Shown: in pieces, positions 59,197 to 64,000 of the stretch
Layout of the letters: every line of letters starts with the position of its first letter
Position numbering within the stretch: position 1 is the stretch's first letter
Source: Trogon surrucura
Lineage: Eukaryota > Chordata > Aves > Trogoniformes > Trogonidae
Assembly: GCA_020746105.1 (NCBI GenBank)
Contig: CM036617.1
Span: forward strand, 161,952,912 to 162,016,911
Length of the DNA stretch: 64,000 nt
Reading direction: 5' to 3'
Made by a program: the position numbers and the translations under genes
The notes under the pieces: model-generated
Databases searched by the model: none
Seen by the model: only the letters and a program-made list of their open reading frames with translations
Told to the model about the DNA's origin: nothing

Positions 59197-62100
59197 TTAG
59201 GAGTGACTGTGAAGGTCCTCATTTCCCCCTTCCTCATGTTTGTAGTGGACATCAGTGGATATCACCAGATGACCCTGAGGAAAGAAAAACATGTAAAATT
59301 ACCTTAAATTTCAAAAGGACATATTCAGGGCCAGTACTCTGAGATTAAATCCCATGGTAAGCCCCTCAGCAGGACAGCAGAAAACAGTGACTTTATGTCT
59401 CCTGAACTATAGTTAACTTTAAGGTAGAAATGGGCTCTGATGTGAGATACTACAACCCTCCAAAATGCTGAGTAAGATCACAGACAGTCAGGTTGCCCAT
59501 AAGCCTTCTCAGAGAATGGTCAGAGTAGTGTGGATGCACCCACTCCACGCTCCTAAGCCCTGCTGGGGAGAGCAGAACTGTCCTTGTGGGGTCCCCATGC
59601 TGGCATACCCCAAAAGACTAGTTGACCCTTTACAAGATACAATTGCTAGGGGTGGAGGAGGGCTCATTTTTGAACCAGAGTTTGGATTTTATATCTAGTT
59701 TAGAGTTAAAGTTTTATTATTAGCAACATTTAGAACTACCCAACAAGGAATGTGCAGGCCTGCATAAATACACAGGCCTGAAAAAGAAGCAATAGTGTTT
59801 AACAAGAAATCTGACTTCTCACCTGATTAATTTTTAGTACGGGTCCAATCAGGGTAGTGTGGGCCAAGTTAAGAGGAAATCCTTTTCCTAGTTTATCTTT
59901 GGAAAGAACAAATATATTTGAATGTAATAATAAAATATACTTCAGAACCATCTTTCTCAAGGAACTCAATTTGTTTTCCAATTTTCCTTTAATCAGCTGT
60001 CCTTGCACCTCTCAAGAGAGCTGTTATTCATACGTGCTATAAAGCAAAAAATCCTGTGAACCTCTTACAATCTCTAAGCTGATGCTGTGATCTGATTGCC
60101 TTTGCTCCTCTCCAGGTATGTGTCCCACAAGATCTGGTTTCTGCTGTTTCCCACTCTGACTTATTCTCCATCTTCCTTTCATTTTTTTCTCTACCTGATC
60201 CTCTAATCCTGTTGGTCCCTCTTATTCTCATCAATCCTTACTTTCCTGGATCAAGACCCAGCTCTACTCCTACTTGTTTTTACAGACATCTGACTTTTGC
60301 ATCCCTCCCTTCCAGTCTCTTTCCTTTCTCCTCATCAATAGCTCACTTCCTTCCTCAGCAGTCTCCTTACCTCTCTGTACCTCATAGCCACCTTCTGTAC
60401 TCTTCCACCTGCTTCTTTCCACTCTCACTTTTAGCTTCATCATCCCTCACACTCTGCCTCCCACTGAGCTGCTTTTCTACTCTGTCCTGCCTGTGGCAGC
60501 AGGAGAAGCACAAAGGCAGAGGGAGGTGATAAAGTTAGAGATGCTACCTTAAAGCCCCAAGATGCAAGTGTGCTTTTGCAATTCCCCAGTCTAGGCCATT
60601 CTCTGGCCATGACTTGACTCTGTGTCAGGACAAGACTCAAGCATGTCTCAGCTCTGCTGCCATGTTGCATCTAGTGAAAAGGAAACCCAAGCTCAGCGTT
60701 TGGAAGGGAGCCAAGACTTGCTCTGTCCTAACCTCTGTTCTAGGTGACTGAGGAACCAGGATTGAAGTCCAGCACAGAGTAGACCTGTCCAGGTGTAGCC
60801 AAATGGACAGAAAATCTGTCCTAACACAGTGTTTAAAGGTAGGCACTCCCTTTTATGGTTTTAGTCTTGCTTTGCCACCAGCTGTGCTCAGAATATGGCC
60901 ACAATCCTTACCGTTGATTACTGGAATCACTGCACTTCGTAAAGTGTAAGACAGAAAATTCTCCACCAGTGACATCTGTTGTGAGGAGGAAACAACATTT
61001 TGTGGTTATTGTCTGATGCCCATGAGGCAGCAGCTTGATAGAGGAGATAGAGTGCTAGAACTGGAGTGACATGCAAAAAGATCAGAATAGAGCTTGGCAG
61101 AGAAACTAAGCTAAAATACAACCTCTTTGATTTAAGTTGCAGCTGAACAATGTAAAATACACACCTGTGCTGGCACTGTATCTTATGCCACTGTGATTAA
61201 TGTCCTCCTCCCTTCACTTAAAGATGTAGGTTGGGCTGAGCTGTTGCAGAGCTGCACTGACCATTTCTCAGTCTACGGTGAACGATCAAAGCAGTGACAT
61301 GGCGTTTATTTTATTTTTACTTCCCCTTTAATAATATTTGGTTGAAGGATTCAAGAAACTGAGCTTAAGTTTGAGTTTGTATTCACTTCAACTGCTATAC
61401 CCCCTCAATCCAGCTGCGAATTCAGGCTGACTGTCCAAAACAGTGAGAAGAGGTGCTAGCCCCATGCCTGCCTTTGTGCTGCTGAACACAGAAGTGAGAA
61501 AAATCAACTATGATGGCTTGACAGGTCATGCAGACCCAGGCAGACATTTCTCTTTCAATTAATGTTACACAGTAATAACTCCATAACATTTGGAGCCTCT
61601 GATGAGAAAAAAAACCCCTAACACTCCAAGAGGTATTTTCTTTCACTGAAAGAAAAAGAAAAGCAGAGAATATACTATTTCAAAGTAGAAAGAACAGTGG
61701 CAGATGATATCCCCAAGACAGACCAAGAATTGTCCAGCACCAAGTTCAGATAAACTTCTTTCATCTGCAAAGGGCTCAGCTACCTTTCCTAGGCACTGAA
61801 ATCATCAGCTTACCTCAGAGCAGCTAAGAGTGGAGTGCAGCAGGGAGAACTGGAGCCTAAGGAGAAGGAAAAGAAGAGGTTTCATTAGAAGGAATAAAGG
61901 CACAGGTTATACATATTGCATGAAGATTCATTTGTGGAATTCCATACTGATTTCATGCTGATTCACAAATTTAACTTTGCCAAAGACTCTTTGATTCCTA
62001 GCAGTTTTTAATCAAAATTGGCACAACTACAAATAAGTTCTAGAATCACTGGGATCTTTCTGATAATAATCTCCTCCTACAGTCATGCGTAGTCCTGGAC

Positions 62101-63580
62101 TGTGACTGTAAGACTTGGGGAATCAAATTTTTCTGGAATTGCCACTTCCTGCAATGGTTGAACTACACATTCCTCAAATGTTCATTATGATTTGAATAAA
62201 CTCATTTCCATTCCTAACCTTTATGATTTCATAACTTTTTCCACTGATGCCTGCAATGCATTCTTAGATCACTGTAAATACAATCCTGGGGGAAACTAAT
62301 ATTTTGAAGAACAGAAGAAGGCATTCTTGTGTCAAAAGCTCTAAGTAAGTGATGCCATTAGAAGGTTTTAAATAAACTACTGAACTTCATTCTCCAACTT
62401 AAGCACAAACTGAAACAGATGCTTTTAAGATAACCAATAAATTGAACATTCTCATCTGGAAAGGCATTTAATCTACAGAAAGAGGTACTATCACATTGCA
62501 CAAGAGACATGGTTGTTCCGCAATATTATTATATTTCATCTGCAAGATTTAGACCAACTAGTCGAAAGTATCTTAGAGCTCCTGTGAGAAAGGAGGTGAA
62601 TAATTTTCTTTTTGTCATAGCGAAACAAGCACTATCAGGCTGACACAATGAAGTTCTGTGGTGTCCTAAAGTTTGTTAATGTTATTTTCTGAGTTTTTAC
62701 CTCTTCAGAAGTAATGAGATAATCAACTTCTGTTTGGTTATTGACAAATTGGCTCTGATACTTGCTGTCTGCATGGAAAAAAAACAAAACAGTCTTCTGT
62801 AACTGTAAACACAGATAGATACTGTGTTAGATACAGGTACAAATGCAATTGCTTTTGTGATTGGAAACACAATGTCTAAAGTTTTTATTTGGTCAATGCA
62901 TGTAGATAGTGAAATCATTTGTGAATTTGCTGCTTCTGCCAGCAACTGCAATTGCGTGAACAAAGTGATAATATTGCCCTGATTGCCTCCTTATCGTCAG
63001 GATTGTCTAAGTCCTTGCATGGCTGACACAATTGGTTCACTTTCAACCTACTGAAAAGATGTCTGAGGACACACTGAACTATTTTATAACAAGCAAGTTA
63101 GGAAAACTGGGCATCAAATAATCACATTTTTATAGATCACAATTTATTCTTGAATAATCACTCAACCTCCCACAGGGAAAAAAGGGCTTTCATACGTGGC
63201 TCTCTGTGTTTGCCTGTTAAATTCTACAATAGGTGGTGCTACAATACAAATTCTACAATAGGTTTCTGTGAAATGCAACAGAACAGTATGCATTTTTGTG
63301 GCAGACCGGTATATACTATCTTATGCTGATCTCTAGGATTTTCAAAGCATCTGGAAGTTACTGTATGATTTGTTCACCCCCTTGTTATCTTCTAGCTCAT
63401 GTTACTTACTAGATTTCCTGTAAAAATGTACTGGGTGTTTGAATTTGGCAGAACGGCAAACACTTCTACACAGCCAGTGATGTGTAGGATGCATCTGTCT
63501 GCATTTAAACTGACTGCAGGTGGTGATGTAGCCATCAGCTTCAGCAGCACTGGGCACGCTGTTATGTAACTCAGAGCAAT
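59197..63580 (-). CDS. Second BPI-fold family gene, 3' half (six exons), 5' part off-window
   Basis: Last six coding exons of a BPI/LBP/PLUNC-family gene on the minus strand: 63580-63410, 62768-62701, 61856-61814, 60975-60912, 59896-59823, 59274-59197 (stop TAA at 59199-59197). Exon lengths of 171, 68, 43, 64, 74 and 78 nt compare with 171, 68, 43, 64, 77 and 42 in the neighbouring gene. All junctions are GT-AG with the same phases. This covers most of the second BPI domain: CPVLLKLMATSPPAVSL, EVFAVLPNS, LQFSLLHS, KGFPLNLAHT and STDVHYKH. In the first exon 29 of 57 residues match the neighbour by hand count. Differences are extra cysteines (ACPV, DRCI, TGCV, LSCS) and a C-terminal tail of twelve more residues, rich in Glu, His and Ser. 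Earlier exons, signal peptide and promoter lie beyond 64000. It is a diverged tandem duplicate with no disabling lesion in the visible part. Confidence 0.88.
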
Positions 63581-64000
63581 CTGTGGAATTTCAAAGAGAC
63601 AAAAAAAAAAAGTTGAATGCAGAGTTAAGTTAGTTTGTGTGGCCACATCAAAATCAGGTGCTATATACCAATCATCTTACTAACTAACCTATATCAAAAA
63701 TAATTTTAATTACACCAATGGAAATTATAAAATTAGCAGATTCCCATGTTCTATAATTTTATAGTAAAAGTTGCCATATTAGTCTTTTTAAAGCATCTCA
63801 TAATATCTTAATTTCTTGTATCACATTTATAAACTTAGCTACTCATGACTACTACTTCCTATTGTATGCAATTCCCAGTAGTCATCGATCAGGTATCTTT
63901 GGATAGAGAAGTCAGGCTACCAATAGTAGAGGTACCATTACCCTAAGCAGGAGTAAAAGGAAACTGATCTCACAGATATCTACCACTTAGTCTTTATAAC
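63581..64000. other. Intron of the second BPI-fold gene
   Basis: About 420 bp upstream of the first visible exon, AT-rich. No match to the short preceding exon (54 nt in the neighbour) is evident, so that exon is expected just outside the window. Confidence 0.55.

Overview
The window looks like nuclear DNA from a bird. The main evidence is the large number of CR1 LINE copies whose 3' ends carry the ATTCTATG octamer repeat, together with AT-rich introns, GT-AG splice sites and a gene order (RTCB next to a BPI-fold gene) that also occurs on human chromosome 22. The species cannot be determined from the sequence. All cellular genes recognised are on the minus strand.

Positions 1-24.6 kb hold no cellular gene I can recognise. 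This part contains four CR1 copies: a nearly full-length one with decayed ORF1 and ORF2 (about 2567-6558) and 5'-truncated copies at 1388-1902, 9705-10450 and 13277-14379. It also has a solo retroviral LTR (11424-12201) and a 229-bp (CTCCT)n tract (13018-13246) that abuts one of the CR1 copies.

Positions 23.65-35.7 kb hold the complete RTCB gene, the catalytic subunit of the tRNA-splicing ligase complex. It has 12 coding exons, 505 codons, a CpG-rich promoter and a candidate poly(A) signal. All catalytic residues I could check are present. A solo LTR with perfect 5-bp target duplications lies in sense orientation in its last intron.

Positions 36.67-51.51 kb hold a complete BPI-fold gene of 15 coding exons and 470 codons. 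It encodes a secreted lipid-binding protein and its position next to RTCB points to BPIFC. Its introns contain several short CR1 relics and an LTR fragment. The next interval, 51.5-59 kb, contains a third solo LTR in opposite orientation (55025-55778), an unexplained 124-codon ORF (54433-54807, minus) and an ancient decayed CR1 (about 56800-58778).

Positions 59.2-63.6 kb carry the last six exons of a second BPI-fold gene whose exon phases match the first gene. It is a diverged tandem duplicate with extra cysteines and a longer C-terminus, and its 5' half lies beyond the window. The window is therefore a housekeeping RNA ligase gene followed upstream by a small tandem cluster of BPI-family genes, in a region reshaped by CR1 and LTR insertions.
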